A stretch of DNA of 64,000 nucleotides from Arcobacter_B sp049472135. Its GTDB lineage: Bacteria; Campylobacterota; Campylobacteria; Campylobacterales; Arcobacteraceae. The notes beneath the pieces were generated by a model that was given only the letters and a program-made list of their open reading frames with translations, had not been told where the DNA came from and did no database searches. Positions 33,902 to 43,700 of this stretch are shown piece after piece; positions within the stretch are counted from its first letter, which is position 1, and each line of letters opens with the position of its first letter. The stretch spans positions 74,707-138,706 of the forward strand of contig NZ_JBMOVV010000008.1 in assembly GCF_049472135.1 (NCBI RefSeq). Reading direction: 5' to 3'. The position numbers and the translations under genes are program-made.

Positions 33902-34564
33902 TCATTTAATCAATTTATATCCCACACCTCTTAAGTTTATAATCATTCCACTTTTTAATTTTTGTTTTAATTTATGAATTACACTTCTCATACTAACTGT
34001 TTGCATTTGTCTTGAACTCCATACATACTCATGAATCATCTCATTTGTAACTGTTTTATTGATATTTTTTGAAAAAAGTGTAAGAAGAAGCTTTTCTTTT
34101 GTAGTTAAATCAATCTCATGTTTATGTTTATAAAGTCTTTGCTCTATTAAATCAAAAGAAAAATTATTGCCTAAGTCTTTTAATAGCTCACTATTTTTCT
34201 CTAAATTTAAATGAGATAAATGATACTCAATTCTCAGATACAACTCTTCAAAATCAAAAGGTTTTTTAATATAATCATTACATCCAAGATTGTATGACTT
34301 TTTGATATTTTCAATATCAATTTTTGCACTTATCATAATGACAGGAGTATTTATATCTTTTTGTCTAATAAATTCCAAAGTTTTATGCCCATCAAAACCT
34401 AAAACATTTACATCTAATATATATAAATCATAACTATCATTTAGTATTTTATCAACAGCCTTATATCCATCTATAAAACTATCTATAAAAAAACCTTTTT
34501 TCTCTAAGGAAACTTTTATGATTTTATTTAGATTATGGTCGTCTTCTAATAATAGTATTTTCAT
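33902..34564 (-). CDS. OmpR/PhoB-type response regulator
   Basis: A 220-residue transcription factor. The receiver domain (1-120) has the acidic pair LLEDDH, phospho-acceptor aspartate in LYILDVNVLGFDG and lysine in DYIKKPF. The C-terminal winged helix (about 130-218) has the trans-activation loop TTKEKLLLTLF and recognition-helix region MRSVIHKLKQKL with RGVGYKL. It overlaps the upstream sensor kinase gene by 4 bases (ATGA), so the two form a cognate pair. Position next to urea uptake genes hints at regulation of nitrogen source use, which is inference. Confidence 0.92.
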   Translation of the reverse strand: MKILLLEDDHNLNKIIKVSLEKKGFFIDSFIDGYKAVDKILNDSYDLYILDVNVLGFDGHKTLEFIRQKDINTPVIMISAKIDIENIKKSYNLGCNDYIKKPFDFEELYLRIEYHLSHLNLEKNSELLKDLGNNFSFDLIEQRLYKHKHEIDLTTKEKLLLTLFSKNINKTVTNEMIHEYVWSSRQMQTVSMRSVIHKLKQKLKSGMIINLRGVGYKLIK

Positions 34565-35616
34565 AAAACTTCCTTTGTCATATTTGTTGGAAAAATATAA
34601 GAGAAACTTGTCTCTTCTTTACTTGATTTTATATCTATTTGTATTTTATTGTTTTGGCAAATCTCTTTTACAATATTTAAGCCTAAACCTAAGCCAATAT
34701 TTTTATTTTTTTGTTGATAGTATGCTTCAAAAATTGAGTCTGTATCTTCTATAATAATACCTTTGTTTTTTACTTCAATTTTCCCTTCTGTTTCATAATC
34801 TAAAACTATTTCTATATCCTCACTTTCAAAAGAGTATTTTATGGCATTTGAAAGGGTGTTATCAATTACTCTTTCAAGTTCATATCTATCCATAAAAAGC
34901 TCAAACTCTTTATATATTTCAAGATGAATATGAATGTTTTTAGTTTTTGCAATCTCATCAAAGAACTGTACTCTTGAAGATAAAAATGAAATTAAATCTA
35001 TCTTTTCATTTGACTTTTCTCTTGTTTGTTTTTTTGTTAAAAAGTATAAATCATTGTAGATTGATGAGAGTGATTTTGAAGAGGCTTTTATAACTTCAAG
35101 TTGTTCTTTTTGTCCTATTTGTTCTTCTAAACTATCTACATTTAAAGAGATTACACTTAAAGGAGTATTTATTTCATGAATGATTTTTTTTAAAAAAAAG
35201 TCTTGTTGATTTAGTAACTTTGAGATTGTTTGTTTGTTTTCATAGATTTGAAGTTGAGTTTTTATTCTAGCTTTTACTTCTTCTTGTTCAAAAGGCTTAG
35301 TAATATAATCAACACCACCTTGTTCAAAAGCTTTTACTTTTATAGAAACATCATCTAAAGCACTTATAAAAATAATAGGTATTTCTTTTAGTTTTTCATC
35401 TTCTTTTACTATTTTACATACTTCAAAACCATCGATATTTGGCATTTTTATATCAAGAAGTATAAGATTTGGTGGATTTTCTTTTGCTGCTTCTATGGCA
35501 AATAGTGCATCTGGACTTGCTTTTAATTCATAAGGTTCATCTTTTAAAATCTCTTTTAAATACTTTAAGTTTTCAATTTTATCATCTATTATAAGTACTG
35601 TATATTTTCTATTCAT
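34561..35616 (-). CDS. Receiver-histidine kinase protein
   Basis: A roughly 351-residue soluble signalling protein: an N-terminal receiver (VLIIDDKIENL, phospho-acceptor aspartate in LILLDIKMPNIDG, DYITKPF) joined to a histidine kinase core with H in KIIHEINTPLSVIS and an ATP-binding domain with GLGLGLNIVKEI. It has no membrane segment. The start at 35616 (MNRKYTV) begins right at the receiver fold; an in-frame start 45 bases upstream would add a basic leader (SKSKKSKH). It is followed with a 4-base overlap by the OmpR-type regulator and is divergent from a hybrid kinase 75 bp away. Confidence 0.88.
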   Translation of the reverse strand: MNRKYTVLIIDDKIENLKYLKEILKDEPYELKASPDALFAIEAAKENPPNLILLDIKMPNIDGFEVCKIVKEDEKLKEIPIIFISALDDVSIKVKAFEQGGVDYITKPFEQEEVKARIKTQLQIYENKQTISKLLNQQDFFLKKIIHEINTPLSVISLNVDSLEEQIGQKEQLEVIKASSKSLSSIYNDLYFLTKKQTREKSNEKIDLISFLSSRVQFFDEIAKTKNIHIHLEIYKEFELFMDRYELERVIDNTLSNAIKYSFESEDIEIVLDYETEGKIEVKNKGIIIEDTDSIFEAYYQQKNKNIGLGLGLNIVKEICQNNKIQIDIKSSKEETSFSYIFPTNMTKEVL

Positions 35617-35691
35617 ATGTTTACTCTTTTTGCTTTTGCTAGTTGTTACAATTATAAGCAAATAGATATAAAGATAGATTTAGGATTTTAG

Positions 35692-37989
35692 GTGAAATTG
35701 AAGAAACTTTTTATGTTGCTGTTTATTTTTAATACAGTTGCTTTTATAAGTATGGCAATTGTGATTAATAAATATCAAAAAGCAACCATTGATTTAGAAG
35801 ACGCTTATGAAATGCAATACAAATCACTTATCTTAGCCCATGAGTTAAGACAAAGTAGTGATGATTTAACAAGAATGGCAAGAACATATGTAATAACAGG
35901 AAATCCTATGTTTGAACAGCAGTATAAAACTGTTCTTGATATAAGAAATGGATTAAAACCAAGACCCCAAAGATATAATGGTATTTTTTGGGATTTTTTA
36001 ACTATTGATGGAAGTGTGGCAAAACTTGATGGAAAAAAAATACCTTTAAGACAGTTGATGAAAGAAGCAAACTTCCCAGATGAGGAGTTAAACTTACTTT
36101 TTACTTCACAAAATGAATCAGATGATTTGACAAGATTAGAGCATAAAGCAATGAATGCCGTAAAAGGTATCTTTGAAGATAGTGAAGGAAACTATACAAT
36201 CAAAGATAAACCAAATTTTAAATTAGCAAGAGAGATTATGCACTCAAGGCAGTATCATGAGGCAAAGATTAGAATTATGAAGCCTTTAGATACTTTTTAT
36301 AAAGCCTTTGAAAAAAGAACAAAACAAAAAGTTATTGAGGCTGCTAATGTAGTAAAACAACAAGAACTAAATGTAAATGTGATTGTGGTTTTATCTATAC
36401 TTATATTTTTAACTTCCTTTTTTATTATTCTTTTTAGAATAGTTTACCCCCTTGATTTACTTAGAAAAATCATGTTAAGACTTTCAAAAAATGATATGAG
36501 TGTTGAGTTAGAAAAAAATAAATACGATGATGAAATAGGTGATATGATAGGTGCTGTAGAGATTTTTAAAGATAATACTACAAAACTTATAAGTAGTGAA
36601 TCTAAGTTAAAAATAGCAATAAATGAAGCCAAAAATGCAAATAAAGCAAAATCCATCTTCCTAGCAAGAATGAGCCATGAATTAAGAACACCACTAAATG
36701 CTATCTTAGGTTTTACAAGTTTACTTCAAAAATCAACCTCTATAAACAAAAATGAAAAAGAGAGTTTAAATATCATACAAAAAAGTGGTAAACATCTTTT
36801 GAATATCATAAATGAAATCTTAGAACTTTCAAAAATAGAAGCAGGAAAAATTGAGATAAGACCAATAAGTTTTGACTTTCATGATTTAGTAAAAGAGATT
36901 GACTCAATTTTTAGTTTTAGATGTAAATCAAAGGATATTGATTTTGAGATAAATTTCTTATCAACTCTTCCTAAATATATAAAAACAGATGAGCAAAGAT
37001 TAAAACAAATACTTATAAATCTGCTAGGAAACTCTTTAAAGTTTACCAATAAAGAAGGAAAGATTATAGTAAATATTTATGAAAAAAATAAAAAGCTTTT
37101 CTTTGAAGTAAAAGATAGTGGAAAAGGAATAAAAAAAGAAGATTTAGAAAAGATATTTAAGCCATTTGAGCAAGTTGATGATGAGTTTAAACTAAAAGGA
37201 ACAGGTCTTGGCTTATCTATTACTAAAGAGTTAGTTACTTTAATGGGTGGAGATATTTATGTTAAGAGCCAAATAAATAAAGGAACTCAATTCTTTTTTA
37301 GTATTGAATATGAATTATCACAAGATAAAGTTAAAAAAGTAGATGTTTTAGAGTTTGAGACTAATCCAATAATAGAAAATAAAAATAAAACTATCTTAGT
37401 GGTTGATGATATAAAAGTAAATAGGGATTTGATTTGTAAAATATTAGAACAATATAAATTTAAAACATATGAAGCAAGTAGTGGTAAAGAAGCTTTGGAG
37501 TTAATCTCAAAGTATGATATAGATTTAGTATGTATGGATATTTTGATGAAGGATTTAAATGGTTTAGAAACTATGAAGATAATAAGAGAACAATTAAATT
37601 TAGACTTGCCTATTATTGCTATTTCTGCAAATGTATATGAGGAAGATAAAACACAAGCTTTAGCTTGTGGTGCAAATGACTTCATAAGTAAACCAATAGA
37701 TGAAAATGAACTTATTTCTAAAATCTCAAAATATTTAAATCTAAGTTCAAAACCTCAAACTTTACCTAAAACTGTAAAAGTAGAAAATATAGAAGATAGT
37801 TTTAGTGGCATCTCTAAAACTTTTTTTGAACTATTAAAAAAATATAGTTTAGATATGAATGAAGATAAGATAGTTGAACTTCTTGAAACTTATAAACTAT
37901 TAGAGGATCAAAAGGCTTATATAAAAGTCCTACTAGATGATTTTAACTACAGTAAGATAAATGACTTGTGTATAAAATATATACACTAA
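35692..37989 (+). CDS. Membrane hybrid histidine kinase with receiver domain
   Basis: A 765-residue hybrid kinase starting GTG at 35692 behind AGGA. A helix at about 7-24 and another at about 228-250 enclose a periplasmic sensor region with the conserved block LRQSSDDLTRMARTYVITG. A HAMP-like segment, then the kinase core follow (H in ARMSHELRTPLNAIL; GTGLGLSITKELV), and a C-terminal receiver (phospho-acceptor aspartate in VCMDILMKDLNG). It ends in a short helical region that lacks an obvious phosphotransfer histidine. I recall this sensor type beside urea or amide ABC transporter genes in other bacteria, and here it precedes urtA by 97 bp; a regulatory link is plausible but unproven. Confidence 0.9.
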   Translation: MKLKKLFMLLFIFNTVAFISMAIVINKYQKATIDLEDAYEMQYKSLILAHELRQSSDDLTRMARTYVITGNPMFEQQYKTVLDIRNGLKPRPQRYNGIFWDFLTIDGSVAKLDGKKIPLRQLMKEANFPDEELNLLFTSQNESDDLTRLEHKAMNAVKGIFEDSEGNYTIKDKPNFKLAREIMHSRQYHEAKIRIMKPLDTFYKAFEKRTKQKVIEAANVVKQQELNVNVIVVLSILIFLTSFFIILFRIVYPLDLLRKIMLRLSKNDMSVELEKNKYDDEIGDMIGAVEIFKDNTTKLISSESKLKIAINEAKNANKAKSIFLARMSHELRTPLNAILGFTSLLQKSTSINKNEKESLNIIQKSGKHLLNIINEILELSKIEAGKIEIRPISFDFHDLVKEIDSIFSFRCKSKDIDFEINFLSTLPKYIKTDEQRLKQILINLLGNSLKFTNKEGKIIVNIYEKNKKLFFEVKDSGKGIKKEDLEKIFKPFEQVDDEFKLKGTGLGLSITKELVTLMGGDIYVKSQINKGTQFFFSIEYELSQDKVKKVDVLEFETNPIIENKNKTILVVDDIKVNRDLICKILEQYKFKTYEASSGKEALELISKYDIDLVCMDILMKDLNGLETMKIIREQLNLDLPIIAISANVYEEDKTQALACGANDFISKPIDENELISKISKYLNLSSKPQTLPKTVKVENIEDSFSGISKTFFELLKKYSLDMNEDKIVELLETYKLLEDQKAYIKVLLDDFNYSKINDLCIKYIH

Positions 37990-38052
37990 GTCTTTATTTT
38001 TAATCTAAAAAACAACACTAAAACAACACTTCTTTTTTATACTTCTTTTTAG

Positions 38053-38067
38053 AAGTCAAGATGACTT
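38053..38067. promoter_or_regulatory. Inverted repeat upstream of urtA
   Basis: AAGTCA-AGA-TGACTT, arms of 6 bp with a 3-base spacer, lies 19 bases before the urtA start, between the hybrid kinase gene and urtA. It overlaps a second weak hairpin (ACTTC/GAAGT). It could be an operator for the urea operon or the terminator stem of the kinase gene. Confidence 0.4.
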
Positions 38068-38086
38068 GAATTAAAAAGGAGAATTC

Positions 38087-39364
38087 ATGAAGAAAAGATT
38101 TGCAAAAGCCTTAGCTGCTTCGGCGTTGGTTAGTATGAGTTTAATGGCACAAGCTGCTGATACAATTAAAGTTGGTGTTTTACACTCTTTATCAGGAACT
38201 ATGGCTATTAGTGAGACAACACTTAAAGATACAGTTTTAATGCTAATAGAAGAGCAAAATAAAAAAGGTGGACTACTAGGTAAAAAATTAGAGCCTGTAG
38301 TTGTTGACCCTGCCTCAAACTGGCCTTTATTTGCAGAAAAAATGAGAGGTCTTTTAACTAAAGATAAGGTAGATGTTACTTTTGGATGTTGGACATCAGT
38401 ATCTAGAAAATCTGTTTTACCTGTGGTTGAAGAGTTAAATGGTTTATTATTCTATCCTGTTCAATATGAAGGGGAAGAGTCTTCTAAAAATGTATTTTAT
38501 ACAGGTGCTGCGCCAAATCAGCAGGCAATTCCAGCAGTTGATTACTTAATGAATGAAGTTGGTGTTAAAAGATGGGTTTTAGCAGGAACTGACTATGTAT
38601 ATCCAAGAACAACAAACAAAATTTTAGAAGCATATTTAAAAGCAAAAGGGGTTGCTGCTTCAGATATTATGGTTAACTATACACCATTTGGTCACTCTGA
38701 CTGGCAAAGTATTGTAAGTGATGTTAAGAAGTTTGGTAGTGCTGGGAAGAAAACAGCAGTTGTTTCTACAATCAATGGTGATGCAAATGTACCATTTTAT
38801 AAAGAGTTAGGAAACCAAGGTATTACTTCTGAAAATATTCCAGTAGTTGCATTCTCTGTTGGTGAAGAAGAATTGTCAGGAATTGATACTAAACCTTTAG
38901 TTGGTCACTTAGCTGCATGGAACTACTTCCAAAGTGCTGAGTCTCAGGCAAATGATGAGTTTATTTCTAAGTGGAAAACATTTATCAAAGATGATAAAAG
39001 AGTTACAAATGACCCAATGGAAGCAACTTATATTGGATTTAACATGTGGGTAAAAGCTGTAGAAAAAGCTGGAACTACTAATGTTGATAAAGTAAGAGAT
39101 GCAATGATTGGTATTACTGTTCCAAACCTTACAGGTGGAACTGCAAAAATGCTTAAAAACCACCATTTAACAAAACCAGTTTTAATTGGTGAGATTCAAG
39201 AAAACGGTCAATTTGAAACTGTATGGCAAACAGATGGTGAAGTTGCAGGTGATGCATGGTCTGACTTTTTACCAGGAAGTAAAGACTTGATTTCTGACTG
39301 GACTAAACCAGTTAATTGTGGAAACTACAACACAAAAACTAATAAATGTATAGGTGCAAATTAA
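38087..39364 (+). CDS. urtA: Urea ABC transporter, periplasmic urea-binding protein
   Basis: A 425-residue exported binding protein (signal peptide 1-23, cleaved after AQAA) of the branched-chain amino acid/amide type, in the urea-specific UrtA branch. Characteristic segments are IKVGVLHSLSGTMAISE, GCWTSVSRKSVLPV, LLFYPVQYEGEE and TPFGHSDWQ. It delivers urea, or possibly short-chain amides, to UrtB/UrtC. Two cysteines near the C-terminus (VNCGNYN ... NKCIG) could form a disulphide. It starts at ATG 38087 behind AAAGGAG. It is followed by a 14-bp hairpin that probably raises its message level over the downstream permease genes. Confidence 0.95.
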   Translation: MKKRFAKALAASALVSMSLMAQAADTIKVGVLHSLSGTMAISETTLKDTVLMLIEEQNKKGGLLGKKLEPVVVDPASNWPLFAEKMRGLLTKDKVDVTFGCWTSVSRKSVLPVVEELNGLLFYPVQYEGEESSKNVFYTGAAPNQQAIPAVDYLMNEVGVKRWVLAGTDYVYPRTTNKILEAYLKAKGVAASDIMVNYTPFGHSDWQSIVSDVKKFGSAGKKTAVVSTINGDANVPFYKELGNQGITSENIPVVAFSVGEEELSGIDTKPLVGHLAAWNYFQSAESQANDEFISKWKTFIKDDKRVTNDPMEATYIGFNMWVKAVEKAGTTNVDKVRDAMIGITVPNLTGGTAKMLKNHHLTKPVLIGEIQENGQFETVWQTDGEVAGDAWSDFLPGSKDLISDWTKPVNCGNYNTKTNKCIGAN

Positions 39365-39396
39365 TAAAAGTATGGAAGTTCTCTTCCATACTTTTA
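39365..39396 (+). terminator. Strong intra-operon hairpin between urtA and urtB
   Basis: A perfect 14-bp stem (39365-39378 with 39383-39396) and a 4-base loop occupy most of the 47-bp gap. The T-tract after it is weak (TTTTATAAT), so it probably acts as an attenuator or a 3' stabiliser of the urtA message rather than a full stop. Confidence 0.75.
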
Positions 39397-39411
39397 TAAT
39401 GAAAGGTTAAT

Positions 39412-41010
39412 ATGAATATTTTAAAAATAATATTACTTAATTTATTGCTAGTAGGTTTTACTTATGCAAATACTTTAAAAGAAGAGGCAAACTCTTTAAT
39501 TACAAATAGTTTTAAAAACAAAGAAAAAGCTATTTTAAATCTAACTTCAAAATACTCAACAAATGATAATTTAGAAGAAATTTTACAAGCTGTACTTGAG
39601 GGTAAACTTTACTATACAAAGGAAGATAAAAGTTTAGTTTTTTTAAAAGAGAAAATAGAAAATGAGTATTTAACTGTTGAGGTTTTCTCAAAAAAAACTT
39701 TAGATAAAAAATCAAAATATGATTTTAAAAAGATAAAGATAAACAATAAATTAAGAAGTGTTATCAAAGAATCACTTGCTAAATTAAATCTTTTTTCAAA
39801 AAATGAAGACAAAAGACTTAAGTCAGCAAAAAATCTACTTAAAAACTTAGATGTAAAAAATCAAGCTTTAGTTTTAGAAGCTTTAAACAAAGAGAAAAGT
39901 AGCGATGTAAAAGAGGTTTTAGAAGAAATAAAAACAAATCTTGATGCAAAATATGCTTCAACAAAAGAAAAACAAATTGAAGCTACAAAAAAACTAGGAG
40001 AGTTTTTATCTTCTAAATCTCTTCAAACATTAAATGAGATTAAAAACAGCAGTGAAGATAAAGTTTTAGTTCAAACTGCCCAAAAATCAATAAAAAGTAT
40101 TGAATCAAGTAAGTCTTTTTACTCTTTTATTGAAACTGCATTTTTTGGTTTAAGTATGGGGTCTGTTCTACTTTTAGCTGCTATTGGTTTAGCTATTACT
40201 TTTGGTGTTATGAAGGTTATTAATATGGCTCATGGTGAGCTTATTATGATTGGAGCATATACAACTTATACAATTCAGCAAGTTATGCCAGGACTTATTG
40301 AGTACTCGGTTCTTATTGCTATTCCTGCTGCTTTTATTGTAAGTGGTATTGTTGGGATTTTAATTGAAAGATTGGTTATTAGACATCTTTATGGAAGACC
40401 ACTTGAAACACTTTTAGCAACATTTGGGGTTAGTTTGATTTTACAACAATTAGTTAGAACAATCTACTCGCCTTTAAATCAAGAAGTAAAAACACCATCT
40501 TGGATGAGTGGAGCTTTAGAAGTAAATAGTACGCTGTTTTTAACATACAACAGACTTTATATCATTATATTTGCATTTGCTGTATTTTTAGCAATCTTAT
40601 TTGTGATGAAAAAAACTTCTCTTGGATTAAAAGTTAGAGCGGTTTCTCAAAACAGACCAATAGCAAGAGCTATGGGAATAAAATCGAACTATATTGATGC
40701 AATCACATTTGGTATAGGTTCAGGTATAGCAGGTGTTGCGGGTGTTGCCTTATCTCAACTTACAAATGTAGGACCAAACCTAGGACAAGCTTATATTGTT
40801 GATAGTTTTATGGTAGTTGTATTTGGTGGAGTTGGTAATCTTTGGGGTACATTTATAGCAGCCCTTACACTAGGTGAGATAAACAAGTTTATAGAACCTG
40901 TTTCAGGAGCTGTTCTTGCTAAGGTTATTATTCTAGTGTTTATTATTTTATTTATACAAAAAAAGCCTAGAGGATTATTTCCTCAAAAGGGCAGAGATGT
41001 TGAGGATTAA
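39412..41010 (+). CDS. urtB: Urea ABC transporter permease UrtB
   Basis: A 532-residue inner-membrane permease. The first 19 residues form a signal peptide, followed by about 215 residues of lysine-rich helical periplasmic domain that typical LivH permeases lack but UrtB proteins carry. The permease core begins at about 240 with some eight transmembrane helices. Conserved segments include GLAITFGVMKVINMAHGELIMIG, split here around the loop, RAVSQNRPIARAMGI (the coupling helix region) and VVFGGVGNLWGTF. It forms a heterodimer with UrtC and is energised by UrtD and UrtE. Confidence 0.94.
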   Translation: MNILKIILLNLLLVGFTYANTLKEEANSLITNSFKNKEKAILNLTSKYSTNDNLEEILQAVLEGKLYYTKEDKSLVFLKEKIENEYLTVEVFSKKTLDKKSKYDFKKIKINNKLRSVIKESLAKLNLFSKNEDKRLKSAKNLLKNLDVKNQALVLEALNKEKSSDVKEVLEEIKTNLDAKYASTKEKQIEATKKLGEFLSSKSLQTLNEIKNSSEDKVLVQTAQKSIKSIESSKSFYSFIETAFFGLSMGSVLLLAAIGLAITFGVMKVINMAHGELIMIGAYTTYTIQQVMPGLIEYSVLIAIPAAFIVSGIVGILIERLVIRHLYGRPLETLLATFGVSLILQQLVRTIYSPLNQEVKTPSWMSGALEVNSTLFLTYNRLYIIIFAFAVFLAILFVMKKTSLGLKVRAVSQNRPIARAMGIKSNYIDAITFGIGSGIAGVAGVALSQLTNVGPNLGQAYIVDSFMVVVFGGVGNLWGTFIAALTLGEINKFIEPVSGAVLAKVIILVFIILFIQKKPRGLFPQKGRDVED

Positions 41011-41014
41011 TTAG

Positions 41015-42124
41015 ATGGAAAGAAAAGCATTAATTTTAAAAATATTAGAAAATGACAAAGGAGGAAAGATAGTTCTTTCTTCTTTAGCAGTAGTAGTTTT
41101 TGTAGTTGCTTTTTGTAATTTATTTGTTCCAAGTGATTCAATATTTTACATCTCAACTTTTACAGTAACTATTTTAGGAAAGTATTTAGCCTTTGCACTT
41201 TTAGCTTTGGCTTTGGATTTAGTTTGGGGATATTTAGGAGTTTTAAGTCTTGGTCATGGAGCATTTTTTGCTCTTGGTGGTTATGCTTGGGCTATGTATC
41301 TTATGAGACAAATAGGCGATAGAGGTGTTTATGGAAATCCAGATTTACCTGATTTTATGGTTTTTATGAACTTAAAAGAGTTACCTTGGTTTTGGCAAGG
41401 CTTTGATAATCCACTATTTGCTTTTTTAATGGTGATGTTAATTCCAGGAATTTTAGCTTTTGTATTTGGATACCTAGCTTTTAAAAGTAGGGTTACTGGA
41501 GTTTATTTATCAATCATAACTCAAGCTTTAACTTATGCTTTAATGTTAGCATTTTTTAGAAATGATATGGGATTTGGTGGAAACAATGGACTTACAGATT
41601 TTAAAGACATTTTAGGTTTTGATTTATCAAGTGACACAACAAGGGTTGCACTTTTAATCATCACTTTTTTAGCTTTAGTTTTAGGGTATTTAGTTTGTAG
41701 ATTTATCATAAATTCAAGACTTGGAAGAGTTGTTATATCAATTAGAGATGCAGAAAGTAGAGTAAGATTCTTAGGATACAAAGTTGAGCAATACAAACTG
41801 TTTATCTTTGTAGTATCAGCTGTGTTAGCTGCAATTGCAGGGGCTTTATATGTGCCACAAGTTGGAATTATAAATCCTGGTGTATTTTCTCCTTTATTTT
41901 CTATTGAGCTTGTGATTTGGGTTGCTATTGGAGGAAGAGGTACTTTATATGGAGCGATTATTGGAGCTATAGTTGTAAGTTTTGCAAGTACATACTTTAC
42001 ATCAGCCCTTCCTGAGGTTTGGTTATATGCTTTAGGTGCTTTATTTGTAGTAGTAACACTTTATTTACCAAAGGGAGTTGTGGGTGTGTTTTCACAACTT
42101 AGTTCAAAACTAAAAAAGGCTTAA
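41015..42124 (+). CDS. urtC: Urea ABC transporter permease UrtC
   Basis: A 369-residue LivM-type inner-membrane permease with about nine hydrophobic helices. It contains LDLVWGYLGVLSLGHGAFFALGG (family opening, in two parts), IRDAESRVRFLGY (coupling helix) and VWVAIGGRGTLYGAIIGA-like C-terminal motif. It is the second membrane subunit of the urea transporter. Only 4 bases separate it from urtB and 1 base from urtD, indicating tight co-translation. Confidence 0.94.
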   Translation: MERKALILKILENDKGGKIVLSSLAVVVFVVAFCNLFVPSDSIFYISTFTVTILGKYLAFALLALALDLVWGYLGVLSLGHGAFFALGGYAWAMYLMRQIGDRGVYGNPDLPDFMVFMNLKELPWFWQGFDNPLFAFLMVMLIPGILAFVFGYLAFKSRVTGVYLSIITQALTYALMLAFFRNDMGFGGNNGLTDFKDILGFDLSSDTTRVALLIITFLALVLGYLVCRFIINSRLGRVVISIRDAESRVRFLGYKVEQYKLFIFVVSAVLAAIAGALYVPQVGIINPGVFSPLFSIELVIWVAIGGRGTLYGAIIGAIVVSFASTYFTSALPEVWLYALGALFVVVTLYLPKGVVGVFSQLSSKLKKA

Positions 42125-42125
42125 G

Positions 42126-42914
42126 ATGAAACTATTAAAACATGAAAATGAACAAAATGTAGGTGATTTAAAAAAAGGAGATAGAATCCTTTTAGTTGAT
42201 GGTGTAAGTGTTAGTTTTGATGGATTCAAGGCTTTAAATAATCTAAGTTTTTCCATAAATTATGGTGAGCTTAGATGTATTATTGGTGCAAATGGTGCAG
42301 GAAAATCAACTATGATGGATGTAGTAACTGGAAAAACAAGACCAGATGAAGGCCATGTAGTTTTTGGTGAGGCTGTTGATTTACTAGGTCTTGATGAGCC
42401 AACTATCGCTCAAATAGGTATTGGAAGAAAGTTCCAAAAACCAACTGTTTTTCAGAACAATACAGTTTTTGAAAACCTAGAGCTTGCCATGAAAGATGAT
42501 AAGAGATTTTTTAAAACTCTATTTTCAAAACTAAATGGTGAGCAAAAAGATAAGATAGATGAAACTTTAGGGCTTATTGGACTTAAGGATTTAGTTCATA
42601 AAGAAGCAGGTATTTTATCCCACGGACAAAAACAGTGGTTAGAAATAGGAATGCTAATAATGCAAGAACCAAAACTTCTACTAGTAGATGAACCAGTTGC
42701 AGGAATGACTCCTCAAGAAGTGGAAAATACAGCCCAGATTCTAACAAATCTAGCAAAAGATAATGCAGTTGTAGTTGTAGAGCATGATATGGAGTTTATT
42801 AGAAGTATCGCTAAAAAAGTTACAGTTTTACATGAGGGTTCTGTTTTAGCTGAGGGAAGTATGGATGCTATACAGAACAATGAGAAAGTAAGACAAGTAT
42901 ACCTAGGAGAGTAA
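42126..42914 (+). CDS. urtD: Urea ABC transporter ATPase UrtD
   Basis: A 262-residue ATPase of the LivG type. Walker A is GANGAGKST (about 58-66), the signature motif reads LSHGQKQWLEIG rather than LSGGQ, as is usual in UrtD, and Walker B is LLLVDEPVAGM. The N-terminal extension of about 25 residues before the ATPase fold is also seen in family members. It pairs with UrtE beneath the UrtB-UrtC permease on the cytoplasmic side. Confidence 0.94.
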   Translation: MKLLKHENEQNVGDLKKGDRILLVDGVSVSFDGFKALNNLSFSINYGELRCIIGANGAGKSTMMDVVTGKTRPDEGHVVFGEAVDLLGLDEPTIAQIGIGRKFQKPTVFQNNTVFENLELAMKDDKRFFKTLFSKLNGEQKDKIDETLGLIGLKDLVHKEAGILSHGQKQWLEIGMLIMQEPKLLLVDEPVAGMTPQEVENTAQILTNLAKDNAVVVVEHDMEFIRSIAKKVTVLHEGSVLAEGSMDAIQNNEKVRQVYLGE

Positions 42915-42921
42915 AAACATT

Positions 42922-43617
42922 ATGTTAAAAATAGAAAAAATAAATCAATACTATGGACAAAGTCATACTCTTTGGGATTTAAGCTTAGAGCTTAAAAAAG
43001 GTAGATGCACTTGTATTATGGGAAGAAATGGTGTTGGAAAAACAACACTAAGTAAAGTAATCATGGGCTTACTTCCCATAAAAGATGGACAGCTTTTATA
43101 TGATGGAAATGATATTTCAAAACTTAGTGACCATAAAAGAGCAGGTATTGCCATAGGATATGTACCACAAGGAAGAGAGATATTTTCACAACTTACAGTT
43201 TTAGAAAATCTTCAAATAGGAGTTCTAGCAAATAGAAATAAAATCAAAAAAGTACCTGAAAAAATCTATGAGCTTTTCCCTGTTTTAAAAGATATGCAAA
43301 AAAGAAAAGGTGGAGACTTAAGTGGAGGTCAGCAACAACAACTTGCAATTGCAAGGGCTTTATGTATAGACCCAAAATTTCTAATCTTGGACGAACCAAG
43401 TGAGGGAATACAACCAAATATCGTAGCTCAAATAGGTGAGGTTATTGATTATCTTACAAAAGAAGAGGATATGACAGTTATGTTAGTTGAGCAAAAACTT
43501 CCTTTTGCAAGACGACATGGAGATGACTTTTATGTATTAGATAGAGGTAGTGTTGTTGCAAATGGTGAAATCAATGAACTAAGTGATGAGATTGTAAACA
43601 AATATATGTCGGTTTGA
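42922..43617 (+). CDS. urtE: Urea ABC transporter ATPase UrtE
   Basis: A 231-residue ATPase of the LivF type. Walker A is GRNGVGKTT, the signature is LSGGQQQQLAIARAL and Walker B is LILDEPSEGIQPN, followed by the switch region MLVEQKL. It completes the five-gene urea transporter. The gene starts 7 bases after urtD. The urease genes begin 83 bases further downstream in the same direction, so import and hydrolysis are probably regulated together. Confidence 0.94.
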   Translation: MLKIEKINQYYGQSHTLWDLSLELKKGRCTCIMGRNGVGKTTLSKVIMGLLPIKDGQLLYDGNDISKLSDHKRAGIAIGYVPQGREIFSQLTVLENLQIGVLANRNKIKKVPEKIYELFPVLKDMQKRKGGDLSGGQQQQLAIARALCIDPKFLILDEPSEGIQPNIVAQIGEVIDYLTKEEDMTVMLVEQKLPFARRHGDDFYVLDRGSVVANGEINELSDEIVNKYMSV

Positions 43618-43700
43618 TTGTTTTATATACAAGTGTAGAAAAAATGATGAAAACTTTTTAGTTAGAATATTTTGAAATTATAAACATATAAAGAGGATTT

